From Adhaeribacter aerolatus (lineage in GTDB: Bacteria > Bacteroidota > Bacteroidia > Cytophagales > Hymenobacteraceae): 64,000 nt of DNA. The notes beneath the pieces were generated by a model. The model did no database searches and was not told where the DNA came from. It worked only from the letters and a program-made list of their open reading frames with translations. How positions within the stretch are numbered: the first letter of the stretch is position 1; the number at the start of each line of letters is the position of its first letter. Below are positions 37,647-46,631 of the stretch, in pieces. The translations under genes were made by a program, and so were the position numbers. Where the stretch lies: NCBI RefSeq assembly GCF_007991635.1, contig NZ_BJYS01000008.1, forward strand, positions 1 to 64,000, in the 5' to 3' direction.

Positions 37647-38852
37647 ATGCTTTGTTTCAGGTTTATGATAAAAGGTTTAAATATTTTTTTCGCGATTTTT
37701 ATATTGATAGCCAGGGCACAAGCCCAAAATTATGATGAAGCCAAGGTGCCGGCATATACCTTGCCCGATGTATTAAAAACCAGTGACGGGCAGCTAGTAA
37801 AAAACAAACCTGATTGGGAAAAGAAGAGAAGGCCGGAAGTTTTAACCCTTTTCGAAAACAATATTTACGGCCAAATGCCGAAGACTTTCGATAACCTGAC
37901 CTATAAGGTTACGAATGAGGTAAAGGATGCCATGAATGGTAAGGCCCATTTAAAAGAAGTAACCATAACCGTAACAAAAGGGAATAAATCTGCAGATATT
38001 CATTTAGTTCTTTTTACGCCCAACCATGTTAAAAAACCAGTGCCGGCTTTTTTATTAATAAACAACCGGGGCAAGGAAAATACAGATCCCACGCGGGCTA
38101 CTAAAAGTGAGTTCTGGCCGGCCGAAACCGTAATTGAAAGTGGTTATGCGGTGGCGGCTTTTCATGTAAGCGATGGGGCTCCGGATAACAAGAATACCTA
38201 TCAGGATGGCATTTTAAGGCTTTATCCGGAGCAACTGGAAACTGATAACGGCATGAAAGCGATTGGTGCCTGGGCCTGGACAGCCTCCCGCGTACTAGAT
38301 TATTTTCAGAAAGATAAAAATATAGATGCGAAAAAGGTTTTTGTAGTAGGTCATTCCAGGGGCGGCAAAGCTGCCTTGTGGGCAGGCGTGCAAGACCAAC
38401 GATTTGCTATGGTGTTTTCTAATTGTTCTGGCAATACCGGGGCTGCTTTAGCCAGAAGAAGATTCGGCGAAACAATTACCAGAATTAATACGAGTTTCCC
38501 GCACTGGTTCACCAATAATTATAAAAAATACAACGACAACGAAGCAGCCCTGCCGGTTGATCAGCACATGCTGATTGCTTTAATTGCGCCCCGGCCGGTC
38601 TATGCCACCAATGCCACTAAAGATTTGTGGGCCGATCCCAAAGGCACTTACCTCTCTTTAATTAATGCGCAGCCGGTATACGCTTTGTATAAAAAGCCAT
38701 CCGGACTCTCCCCGGAACCACCAGCTATTAACACAGCTATTATTAACTCTATCCTGGGCTATCACAACCGCGAGGGTATTCACAATTTAACCACTTTTGA
38801 CTGGCAAAATTTTATCCGGTTCGCGAATTATCACTATCCCAAAAAAGGTTAA
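37647..38852 (+). CDS. CE15-like glucuronoyl esterase family hydrolase
   Basis: A 401-residue exported alpha/beta-hydrolase with signal peptide (FFAIFILIARAQAQ). The nucleophile elbow is GHSRGGKAALWAG (Ser237). It is followed by SNCSGNTGAALARRR, the conserved DQHMLIALIAPRPVY strand and a late histidine in GYHNREGIH (His373 or His378). These match carbohydrate esterase family 15, whose members cleave esters between 4-O-methyl-glucuronic acid and lignin. It is the fourth gene of the SusC/D locus. A second in-frame ATG at 37665 is an alternative start. Confidence 0.87.
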   Translation: MLCFRFMIKGLNIFFAIFILIARAQAQNYDEAKVPAYTLPDVLKTSDGQLVKNKPDWEKKRRPEVLTLFENNIYGQMPKTFDNLTYKVTNEVKDAMNGKAHLKEVTITVTKGNKSADIHLVLFTPNHVKKPVPAFLLINNRGKENTDPTRATKSEFWPAETVIESGYAVAAFHVSDGAPDNKNTYQDGILRLYPEQLETDNGMKAIGAWAWTASRVLDYFQKDKNIDAKKVFVVGHSRGGKAALWAGVQDQRFAMVFSNCSGNTGAALARRRFGETITRINTSFPHWFTNNYKKYNDNEAALPVDQHMLIALIAPRPVYATNATKDLWADPKGTYLSLINAQPVYALYKKPSGLSPEPPAINTAIINSILGYHNREGIHNLTTFDWQNFIRFANYHYPKKG

Positions 38853-39426
38853 ACTTCTATAGTGGCCGGGTAAAAAGCACTTGCAGCGCAGGTAGAAAAA
38901 CCTGACTTAAACATGTAAGTATTCCGTTTACAGGTCAATTTAAATTAGCCTATTTTAAATTAATATATTAACGTTTCTAGACAGAGGAAATATGTTAAAC
39001 TTGCTTTTTTAGCGCTTTGCACAACGGCAAGTTTAACATATATACATTTTTTTATATGCGTCTTTTAAGGTAAGATTACCAAGCGGTAACCAAGGCCTCC
39101 GGGCATAATATTCTCCCACGCATTTAATGGTTAATGAGCGAACTTGATTTAAGTCAAAGTACAAAAAGGCCTCTAAAATCTGCCGGTTGAAACGGTCCTA
39201 AAATAATAAATATAGTTCTTTTGCATTAGCCTCCAATGAGCAAAGTCAAGGTAAAAGGCCTGATTTAGACCAGTCTATTGAACCTGTTTTGGCCTCCCAA
39301 ATTATAACTTCATTTGCATTATGCCTTTCAATTGAATATTTTGGGTTCAAGCGTGAAAATTGCTCAATTATCTTTAGATGAAGGCACAAATATTTCAGTT
39401 AACTGTTTTACCACGCACTTCAGGAA
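38853..39426. other. Spacer within the glycan locus
   Basis: 574 bases without a gene, AT-rich at both ends. It contains the 14-base inverted repeat at 38991-39040 and otherwise nothing I can name. The length suggests the beta-helix gene has its own promoter. Confidence 0.5.
38991..39040. repeat. Perfect 14-base inverted repeat
   Basis: TATGTTAAACTTGC (38991-39004) faces GCAAGTTTAACATA (39027-39040) with a 22-base interval that starts with a run of six T. It could be the terminator of the esterase gene read in either direction, or a regulator binding site for the beta-helix gene. Confidence 0.55.
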
Positions 39427-41103
39427 ATGATTTGTAAAAAAACTTTCGTAATGAAATACCTGTTCTTATTTTTCTTCTTGCTTTCCAGTATATGCAGTAT
39501 AGCTCAGGGGCAAAACAAAAGCCCGCTCTCAAAGGTTGTCATAATATCCAAGGAGAATAAAACCCAGGTACGTTCCCAGGAAAATGGGGAATTGCTTGTA
39601 AATGTATCCAAAAAAGATGTTCGTAAATTTAAAACCAAAGGGTTGGTCCGCTACAGTGACTTTGGCGCCCGGGGCGACGGCAAAACCGATGCTATAGACG
39701 CTATCGCAGCAACCCATGCGTTTGCCAATCAACACGGCCTTCTGGTAAAACCCGACGAAGGGGCCACTTACTACATCAGCGGCAAGAACCGGACGGCAGT
39801 CGTTCAAACTAACACCGATTTTGGTACAGCATCCTTTATTATAGACGATACCAACGTTGAGGACCGGAATGCGCCCGTTTTTTTGGTTAGTTCCAGTCTG
39901 CAACCGTTCAAACTTGCGGGTATATCTTCCCTTAAGCGGAACCAGGAAAAAATTAACGTGCCCTTGCCTGCAACCTGCCTGGTTACTGTTACCAACTCAA
40001 ATGTAAAACGTTACATCCGGTTTGGTCCGAACCAAAACAATGGCGCCGCGCAAACAGATATCTTTATCGTAGATAAAAACGGACAGGTAGATATGGATGC
40101 GCCCATCATCTGGGACTTCGACCAAATCACGGATATTACAGCACTGCCCATTGACGAAACTTCGCTGACCATTTCTGGTGGCCGTTTTACAACCCTAGCC
40201 AATCGGGCCGAATCGAAGTACACCTATTACAACCGGGGCATTGCCATTAAGCGGTCCAATGTGCTGGTAAATGGGCTGGAACACCGCGTTACGGGCGAAG
40301 GTGAACAGGGTGCCCCCTATGGCGGCTTCCTCAATATCAGCGACTGCGCCTATGTAACGGTGCAAAACGCTCTCCTGACCGGGCACAAAGTGTACCAGAC
40401 CATTGGCGCCGCTGGCGTTTCGGTCTCCATGGGCACCTACGACATCTCCCTCGGCCGGGCCCTAAATGTATCGTTTCTCAACTGCCGCCAGACAAATGAC
40501 ATTAACGATAGTAGGTATTGGGGCATTATGGGGTCTAATTATTGCAAGAATCTGGTTTTAGACGGTTGCACTTTTTCCCGGTTTGATGCCCACATGGGGG
40601 TTGCCAACGCCACTATCCGCAATTCTACGCTGGGCCACCAGGGAATAAACGCCATTGGCAGCGGGACCTTTACCGTCGAGAAATCCACCATTTACGGCCG
40701 GAGCCTCATCAATCTGCGATCCGACTACGGCAGTACCTGGCAGGGAGAAGTTTTCATCCGCAACTGCGTTTTTGTGCCCGCAGGCGGCAGACCAATAAGC
40801 GCCAGCCTGATCAGCGGTTCTAATTCGGGGCAGCATGATTTCGGCTATACCAGTTATATGCCGGAGCGGATCACCATCGAATCCCTCCGCATCGATGACG
40901 CCAAACATCCGGCTAACTACCAGGGTCCAGCCCTCTTTGCGAATTTCAACACCGCTATGACTAGCGCTTCCTACCAGGAAAAGTTTCCTTATGTCAGAAC
41001 CAAAGAAGTCATCCTTCGAAACGTGACCACCACCAGTGGCAAGCCCTTGCGGCTTAGCGAAAATCCGTTCATGTTCAAAGACGTGGAGGTTAAAACCGAT
41101 TAG
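39427..41103 (+). CDS. Exported right-handed beta-helix (pectate lyase-like fold) protein
   Basis: A 558-residue exported protein. The signal peptide is best read from Met9 (KYLFLFFFLLSSICSIAQ), and the ATG at 39427 or 39451 may be used. RYSDFGARGDGKTDAIDAI is the standard opening of pectate-lyase superfamily beta-helices (PF12708 type). The rest has repeated short beta rungs, for example NLVLDGCTFSRFDAHMG, ATIRNSTLGHQGINAIGSG and FIRNCVFVPAG. The reaction (lyase, hydrolase or neither) cannot be decided from the sequence. It is in the same orientation as the SusC/D locus and likely its last member. Confidence 0.8.
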   Translation: MICKKTFVMKYLFLFFFLLSSICSIAQGQNKSPLSKVVIISKENKTQVRSQENGELLVNVSKKDVRKFKTKGLVRYSDFGARGDGKTDAIDAIAATHAFANQHGLLVKPDEGATYYISGKNRTAVVQTNTDFGTASFIIDDTNVEDRNAPVFLVSSSLQPFKLAGISSLKRNQEKINVPLPATCLVTVTNSNVKRYIRFGPNQNNGAAQTDIFIVDKNGQVDMDAPIIWDFDQITDITALPIDETSLTISGGRFTTLANRAESKYTYYNRGIAIKRSNVLVNGLEHRVTGEGEQGAPYGGFLNISDCAYVTVQNALLTGHKVYQTIGAAGVSVSMGTYDISLGRALNVSFLNCRQTNDINDSRYWGIMGSNYCKNLVLDGCTFSRFDAHMGVANATIRNSTLGHQGINAIGSGTFTVEKSTIYGRSLINLRSDYGSTWQGEVFIRNCVFVPAGGRPISASLISGSNSGQHDFGYTSYMPERITIESLRIDDAKHPANYQGPALFANFNTAMTSASYQEKFPYVRTKEVILRNVTTTSGKPLRLSENPFMFKDVEVKTD

Positions 41104-41626
41104 TGGGGGTTGCAAGGAGAGCTGCTTTTGTGGGAAAAAGGGCCTCACCAGCTGAAGACGAGCCAAATTCATCGTACTGAAGCAGGAGCAGGCTACTAAT
41201 ACCAAATAGTAAATATACTGTTCCATAACAGCATAACAACCTGCTTTTCTTACTTGTCATTCTGTTAAGAATCTTCTGCATAAATTGGGTAAACAGGTAA
41301 TAAACCAAGTCTGGTATTTGCCTGTTATGCTTTCTATGCAGAAGATTCCTCCGGAATGACGGGTGTGGAGGAAATGATTTATACTTTCAGCTATGGAAGG
41401 TCATTCATACTAACTGGTATAAATTGGTTAGTTATCTTTATTTTTAAAGGGCCGACTTTTAGGAAATTATATACATAACCAGAAATTTCTTACATTTTAA
41501 ACTAGTTACAACTTCTTTTAACATACTGTAATTGGTACGCGAAAAGGTGTTTCCAAGATATTAAGCGAAGCTCTTGATCCAATTATTTTGTACTTTTATA
41601 AGAAAAGGGAAAGCATAGTTCTCAAT
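41104..41626. other. Spacer between the beta-helix and AraC genes
   Basis: About 520 bases without a gene. It contains the REP-like palindrome at 41256-41360 and otherwise AT-rich sequence. No clear T-run terminator follows the beta-helix gene. Confidence 0.5.
41256..41360. repeat. REP-like long palindrome, copy 2
   Basis: The outer arms 41256-41282 and 41335-41360 pair through AATCTTCTGCATA facing TATGCAGAAGATT, with a partly mismatched outer part. Inside them, AACAGGTAATAAACCA and TGGTATTTGCCTGTT pair again, so the whole 105 bases can fold into one hairpin. The right end read inward, GTCATTCCGGAGGAATC, matches the palindrome at 23868-23932 at 14 of 17 positions. GTCATTC-led palindromes of this sort are widespread interspersed repeats in Bacteroidota (established in general terms). 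Confidence 0.65.
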
Positions 41627-42472
41627 TTATAAATTCGCCATTCGCAGGCGATATTCACTTGGCGAAACACCCAGCACCTTTTTCACATAATGGCTAAAAA
41701 ATGACAAACTACTGAAATGAAGCGTATCAGCAATATCCGTAAAACTGAGTTGTTTGTTTTGTAAAAGAATAATAAGCCGCTGAGTGGTATAATTCTGAAT
41801 CCATTCGGAGGCCGTTTTGGCGCTACTTTTCTTGCAGACTTCTGTCAGGTATTTGGGGGTAATACAAAGCTTATCGGCGTAAAAATCTACTTCCCGTTCT
41901 TCCATACAATGCTCCTGCACCAATTGCAGAAACCGTTCGAATAAAGCCCCCTTTTGATCCGTAATACTTCGCTTATCTATTTCCTTTGCAAAAATATTCC
42001 ACATCTCCATAATAAACATTTGCAGCTGCAGGTTCACCAATTCTTCCTGGAACCGATGAGCCTTATCATCCTGTTTTTCCTGCAATAATTGAAAATTAAA
42101 TCGGCATTTTTGCGCGTCTACATCTGAAAGATGTACCACCGGGTTTTCCTTTGAAAACAAATACCCTCTTATTCCCCAACCTATATCCGGGTTGTTTTTA
42201 CTCATCAGGTCAAATGAAACAAACAGGCAGGTGGCTTTAAAATTTCGGGAATATTCTAAGTCCTTGATTTCGATGGCAGGCAGGCTTATCACAATATCGT
42301 TGGGTTTAATTTGGTAGAGCTGGTTATCCATCCGGAACCGGGCTTTTCCGCTATGGCAAAGAATATGGGTAAAATAATGTTGCCGGTGCTGGGCCAATAC
42401 CTCTCTTTCGGCGGTGAGCTCCAGAACAATAATTTCTTTACTGCTTTCCTCTTCAGTTAATTTCTCCTGCAT
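41627..42472 (-). CDS. AraC family transcriptional regulator
   Basis: A 281-residue one-component regulator: an N-terminal cupin-like sensor (about residues 20-140; HYFTHILCHSGKARFRMDN) and a C-terminal double helix-turn-helix (about 185-280; LCITPKYLTEVCKKS, FTDIADTLHFSSLSFFSHYVKKVLGVSPSEYR in part). The divergent neighbour is the broken aldo/keto reductase gene, 111 bases away, a common target arrangement for this class. The inducer is unknown. Confidence 0.92.
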   Translation of the reverse strand: MQEKLTEEESSKEIIVLELTAEREVLAQHRQHYFTHILCHSGKARFRMDNQLYQIKPNDIVISLPAIEIKDLEYSRNFKATCLFVSFDLMSKNNPDIGWGIRGYLFSKENPVVHLSDVDAQKCRFNFQLLQEKQDDKAHRFQEELVNLQLQMFIMEMWNIFAKEIDKRSITDQKGALFERFLQLVQEHCMEEREVDFYADKLCITPKYLTEVCKKSSAKTASEWIQNYTTQRLIILLQNKQLSFTDIADTLHFSSLSFFSHYVKKVLGVSPSEYRLRMANL

Positions 42473-42554
42473 AATAAATTATTGAATTTTCAAGAACCGT
42501 GATTTGTGAAAATATTACTGTAAAATATGTCATATAATTGGCATGTGCAACTGG

Positions 42555-42562
42555 TAACTTTG
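42555..42562 (+). promoter_or_regulatory. Candidate -7 box of the aldo/keto reductase gene
   Basis: TAACTTTG fits TAnnTTTG and lies 21 bases before the ATG at 42584, in the spacer divergent from the AraC gene. The -33 element is not at the expected spacing, which would fit a promoter that depends on an activator. Confidence 0.4.
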
Positions 42563-42583
42563 TATTAATAAAATAACAAGCAC

Positions 42584-43797
<1,214 letters not shown>

Positions 43798-43822
43798 TTT
43801 TATCCCTTTTAAAGTCATTACA

Positions 43823-44344
43823 ATGAAATCAATAATATCAACCCTTGTACTCATATTATTTTCCACTTTAATCTATGCACAAAAAATGGACAACAAAAAT
43901 ATAGAACAACGATTAGCTGCCATTGAAGATAAAATGGCAATTAAATATGTCGTAGACGAATTTTCAAACCTTGCCGATACCAAAGAAATTGACAAGCAAG
44001 TCTTGCTTTTTACCACAGATGGCGTTGTGGAATCCATCTCTAATGGCCAGCCCGGATCACCGCTAAAAGGCCGAGACCAGTTAAAACAAGCTTTTTCAGG
44101 CTTTCTGGCCAACTTCCATACGGTGTATCATCAAAACGGCCAACAAACCATTACGCTGCAAGGCGACAAAGCAGAAGCAACCAGCTATTGCCGCGTGATA
44201 TTGGTGGGAAAGCAAAATGATAAGGAAATGAAAACAACCTTATACACTATTTACAAGGATTCTTTTGTCAAAAAAAATGGTAAATGGTTAATTAAGCACC
44301 GTACCTCCAATTTTGTGCATCGGGAAGTTGCCGAAGTGCAGTAA
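43823..44344 (+). CDS. SnoaL/NTF2-like exported protein
   Basis: With the ATG at 43823 it is 173 residues with a signal peptide (IISTLVLILFSTLIYAQ). An upstream extension to 43766 overlaps the reductase gene and would spoil the signal. The mature domain (IEQRLAAIEDKMAIKYVVDE, LFTTDGVVESIS, KWLIKHRTSNFVHRE) has the cone-shaped SnoaL-like/nuclear-transport-factor-2 pattern used by many small isomerases and binding proteins. The substrate is unknown. It is 25 bases after the reductase, so it is probably in the same AraC-controlled transcript. Confidence 0.82.
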   Translation: MKSIISTLVLILFSTLIYAQKMDNKNIEQRLAAIEDKMAIKYVVDEFSNLADTKEIDKQVLLFTTDGVVESISNGQPGSPLKGRDQLKQAFSGFLANFHTVYHQNGQQTITLQGDKAEATSYCRVILVGKQNDKEMKTTLYTIYKDSFVKKNGKWLIKHRTSNFVHREVAEVQ

Positions 44345-44394
44345 CTGGCTCTTCACGTTAGCAAAGGTTGGGTCGCAACAAAAGAAATAACAAG

Positions 44395-44517
44395 TTACAA
44401 CAAATAAGACAACGCCTGCTCTTGAATGGCCACTACGCAACCGTTCTTAATGGCATGGTAATAATCAAAACTTTCCTGCAACTCCCGTTTATAGCCCGCT
44501 AAACCGTCGAAGCTTGA
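44395..44517 (-). pseudogene. Possible C-terminal remnant of a lost gene
   Basis: A 40-codon minus-strand frame closed upstream by an in-frame stop (44518-44520) reads FDGLAGYKRELQESFDYYHA and then IKNGCVVAIQEQALSYLL. The amino-acid pattern and codon use look protein-like, and the upstream part is missing. I cannot name the family, and it could be chance. Confidence 0.25.
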
Positions 44518-44868
44518 TTAGGTTTCAAAATGCTTTTAATTTTTTATGTTAACTATGGCCATTCTGCCTTCCTTCGTTATTCGACTAAGTAAAGCTTAAA
44601 AAGCTGCTGCAATCTATATTTTTACTACTTCATCAGGAACAGAATCAGCTTAAATTTAATCCCTGCAAAGGCATTTAACCTGTATAATTAACAGCCATCA
44701 TGTATTTAAGATAAGGGTAGTAAAAATAATGCGAAACCCCTACCCCTACTTGTAATTAGAAAGGCGATAAACCCAGAAAAGCTGTAGATTTTAACCGTAA
44801 GTTGGCCTTTTATGTGTTTTTAAGCCGCTCAAAATGCAAAACCCAAGGTAAACGCAAAAGTAAAATTC

Positions 44869-44876
44869 TATATTTG
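44869..44876 (+). promoter_or_regulatory. Candidate -7 box of the small membrane protein gene
   Basis: TATATTTG fits TAnnTTTG exactly and lies 42 bases before the ATG at 44919. No TTTG is found at the -33 spacing. Confidence 0.4.
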
Positions 44877-44918
44877 CACCAGAAATCAGGTTTTCACCAA
44901 TTAAAATGACTAAAAATC

Positions 44919-45380
44919 ATGTATACTTTTCTGCTGCATTTCCACTCCATCAATCGTTGGTTAGTTTTAGTTATGGCTCTGCTCGTATTATTTCAAAGTT
45001 TTGCGGGCTGGCAAAACCGTAGGGCATATACCAAAGGAAATAATATTGTCCACGCAATCTTTATAGGACTGGTTCATTTGCAGTTTTTAACCGGCATATT
45101 GCTTTATTTTGTTTTCAGTCCGGTTACTCAACAAATATTCAACGATTTTGGCGCGGCTATGAAAAACTCATCGCTGCGATTCTGGGCCGTAGAACACACC
45201 CTGGGTATGTTTATTGGTACTGTCCTGGCGCAGATAGGCCGTACCGCCTCCAAAAAAGCTACTTCCGATGTACTTAAACACAAACGTGCTTTTATCTATA
45301 CCTTAATTGCCGTTATTATTATTATACTCAGCATACCATTTGGTATCATAAACCCCGAAACCCGCCCGCTCTGGCGCTAG
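44919..45380 (+). CDS. Small four-helix membrane protein
   Basis: A 153-residue integral membrane protein with four hydrophobic segments (about residues 13-27, 43-68, 95-108 and 125-146). Histidines lie near the helix ends (His7, His10, His45, His53, His93), which could bind heme as in small cytochrome b-like proteins. That reading is only suggestive. There is no signal peptide. A terminator follows directly, so it is a single-gene unit. I know similar proteins only as conserved hypotheticals of Bacteroidota. Confidence 0.75.
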   Translation: MYTFLLHFHSINRWLVLVMALLVLFQSFAGWQNRRAYTKGNNIVHAIFIGLVHLQFLTGILLYFVFSPVTQQIFNDFGAAMKNSSLRFWAVEHTLGMFIGTVLAQIGRTASKKATSDVLKHKRAFIYTLIAVIIIILSIPFGIINPETRPLWR

Positions 45381-45399
45381 TTAAATTTATTAATCTTAT

Positions 45400-45440
45400 C
45401 AGAAGTCTCTTTTGCGCCAGCGCAAAGAGGCTTCTGTTTA
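45400..45440 (+). terminator. Terminator after the small membrane protein gene
   Basis: The arms 45400-45416 and 45421-45436 (CAGAAG...CTCTTTTGCG facing CGCAAAGAG...CTTCTG, one bulge) are followed by a short T-run. Confidence 0.75.
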
Positions 45441-45670
45441 TAAAAAGCTTTTGTTTCCAATTTTCCAGCCCTCCTTATTCCGGATGAATTAACTTCCTTT
45501 TTCAGATATATATATTTTCAGCCTTCGCCTGAATGGCCAGTAGTTCAATTTAGTAGCCTATAACTTTAACTTTATCTATTTATTGATGATATTCTTTATA
45601 TCTCAGCGTTTTCTGTGCCATAGTTTACGTTAAACTGAAAAACTCTACTAAACTAAAAAACTCTACTAAC

Positions 45671-46075
45671 ATGAGGCGGGAAGTAAAGAATCAGGGCGGC
45701 CATACTTTCCTTGTGCTGGATTACGACCAGGAAAACAACTGGCTTTATCTCAATTGGATTGGCTACCAGAACCTCTTTAATATCAAGCAAGGTCTGGCGG
45801 AAGCCTGGAATATGTTCCGGCGATATCGCTTCTCAAAAGTCTTAAACGATAACCGGGAATTGGTTGGGCCCTGGGATAAAGCCAATGATTGGTTGGAAGA
45901 GGAGTTGAATCCGGCTTCGGCTCCTATCCGGATAAAGTACGTGGCGCACATTATTTCGCCCGGAATTTTCGGACAATTATCTATTCAGGATTTGCAAACC
46001 CGTTTAATCAACAAAGTAGAAATAAAGCTTTTTGAAGATATTAACCGGGCGCAGGACTGGCTTAAAAGTAAGTAA
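45671..46075 (+). CDS. Conserved hypothetical protein, possibly SpoIIAA/STAS-like
   Basis: A 134-residue soluble protein. Strand-helix alternation such as FLVLDYDQENNWLYLNWIG, then VAHIISPGIFGQLSIQDLQTRL and the final FEDINRAQDWLKS resembles small STAS/SpoIIAA-like proteins of Bacteroidota, but this is a weak match. Just before the start there is a tandem 14-base direct repeat (AAAAACTCTACTAA at 45638-45651 and 45656-45669). Confidence 0.65.
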   Translation: MRREVKNQGGHTFLVLDYDQENNWLYLNWIGYQNLFNIKQGLAEAWNMFRRYRFSKVLNDNRELVGPWDKANDWLEEELNPASAPIRIKYVAHIISPGIFGQLSIQDLQTRLINKVEIKLFEDINRAQDWLKSK

Positions 46076-46345
46076 GAAAATATTGGTTCTATAACTACGC
46101 TGAACTTCTGCCAGTCTGCAAACCAGCATCTGGGCTGCCCCTCGAATATCTTAACAACCACTTACGGCTTCTGAAAATTTTATCAGAAACAATGGCATTT
46201 TAAAAAATTTAAAATTTAAATTCTTCCGCAGCACTTTCTGTATGGTTAAACCAAATTTAAGTTGATAGTAAAATATTAAAGTTTAAAAAGTTTATTTAAA
46301 TCTGCACGGGGCTTGCTCTATTGCGGTACCATATAATGGGAAGTA

Positions 46346-46384
46346 AACAAAAAAAGCCCCTCTGCATTACAGAGAGGCTTTTTA
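46346..46384 (-). terminator. Terminator of the tRNA-like RNA gene
   Basis: On the minus strand AAAAGCCTCTCTG (46370-46383 read in reverse) pairs with CAGAGGGGCTTTT (46351-46364) around a 5-base loop, followed by a run of T. It starts one to two bases after the mature 3' end of the RNA, so the gene is monocistronic. Confidence 0.88.
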
Positions 46385-46385
46385 G

Positions 46386-46499
46386 CTGTAGGGGAAGGAG
46401 TCGAACCTTCACGGAGTAGTTAGACAAGTAGCTTGTTTTGTTCTATAGATCTCCACCCCCGAGAGAGGAGGGCTTGTCTGCCAGTTTCAACACCCTACA
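46386..46499 (-). tRNA. Class II tRNA-like RNA, Leu-like body, apparent anticodon CUC, giant variable arm
   Basis: The 114-nt RNA (minus strand) folds as a cloverleaf. The 7-bp acceptor stem is TGTAGGG with CCCTACA, followed by T8-G9. The D arm TTG/CAA has loop AAACTGGCAGA, the tRNA-Leu type. G26 precedes anticodon stem CCCTC/GGGGG with loop CTCTCTC, giving anticodon CUC (46465-46463). The T arm is GAAGG/CCTTC with loop TTCGACT, and the discriminator is G. CCA is not encoded. The variable region is 45 nt (46455-46411): GGAG/CTCC enclosing an ACAAG-CTA-CTTGT hairpin, against about 10-24 nt in normal class II tRNAs. CUC would read the Glu codon GAG, yet the body is Leu-like and position 37 is U rather than a purine. 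A consensus promoter and a terminator frame it. Decoding ability is uncertain. Confidence 0.75.
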
Positions 46500-46515
46500 G
46501 TGTGTTTTTCTTTTT

Positions 46516-46546
46516 CAAAGATATATAGGCTCTGGTTATTTTCAAA
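46516..46546 (-). promoter_or_regulatory. Consensus promoter of the tRNA-like RNA
   Basis: On the minus strand TTTG (46543-46546), exactly 19 bases, then TATCTTTG (46516-46523) is a perfect TTTG-N19-TAnnTTTG match. Transcription would start near 46509, about 10 bases before the RNA's acceptor stem. Confidence 0.82.
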
Positions 46547-46594
46547 ATTTATTAAATAAATTCCTAAATATTTATGTTATTTTAAATTTTATAT

Positions 46595-46602
46595 TACTTT
46601 TG
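46595..46602 (+). promoter_or_regulatory. Candidate -7 box of the Lrp/AsnC gene
   Basis: TACTTTTG fits TAnnTTTG and lies 29 bases before the ATG at 46632. The -33 region (46572-46575) is TTAT, a poor match. It is divergent from the tRNA-like gene promoter. Confidence 0.45.
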
Positions 46603-46631
46603 TTAAATCAAATCAAAAACACGGCAAAAAT

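Larger units (their letters stand above)
44345..44918. other. Spacer with a degraded gene tail
   Basis: 574 bases without an intact gene. It holds the short minus-strand remnant at 44395-44517, then AT-rich DNA ending in the promoter-like box before 44919. Confidence 0.5.

Noticed and set aside
40558-41226. 222-codon minus-strand frame inside the beta-helix gene
   Set aside because: It is antisense to a protein with a clear signal peptide and fold; it is long only because of codon bias in the sense gene.
45638-45669. Tandem 14-base repeat before the gene at 45671
   Set aside because: Two copies of AAAAACTCTACTAA are too few to call a CRISPR or regulatory array; noted only as a local duplication.
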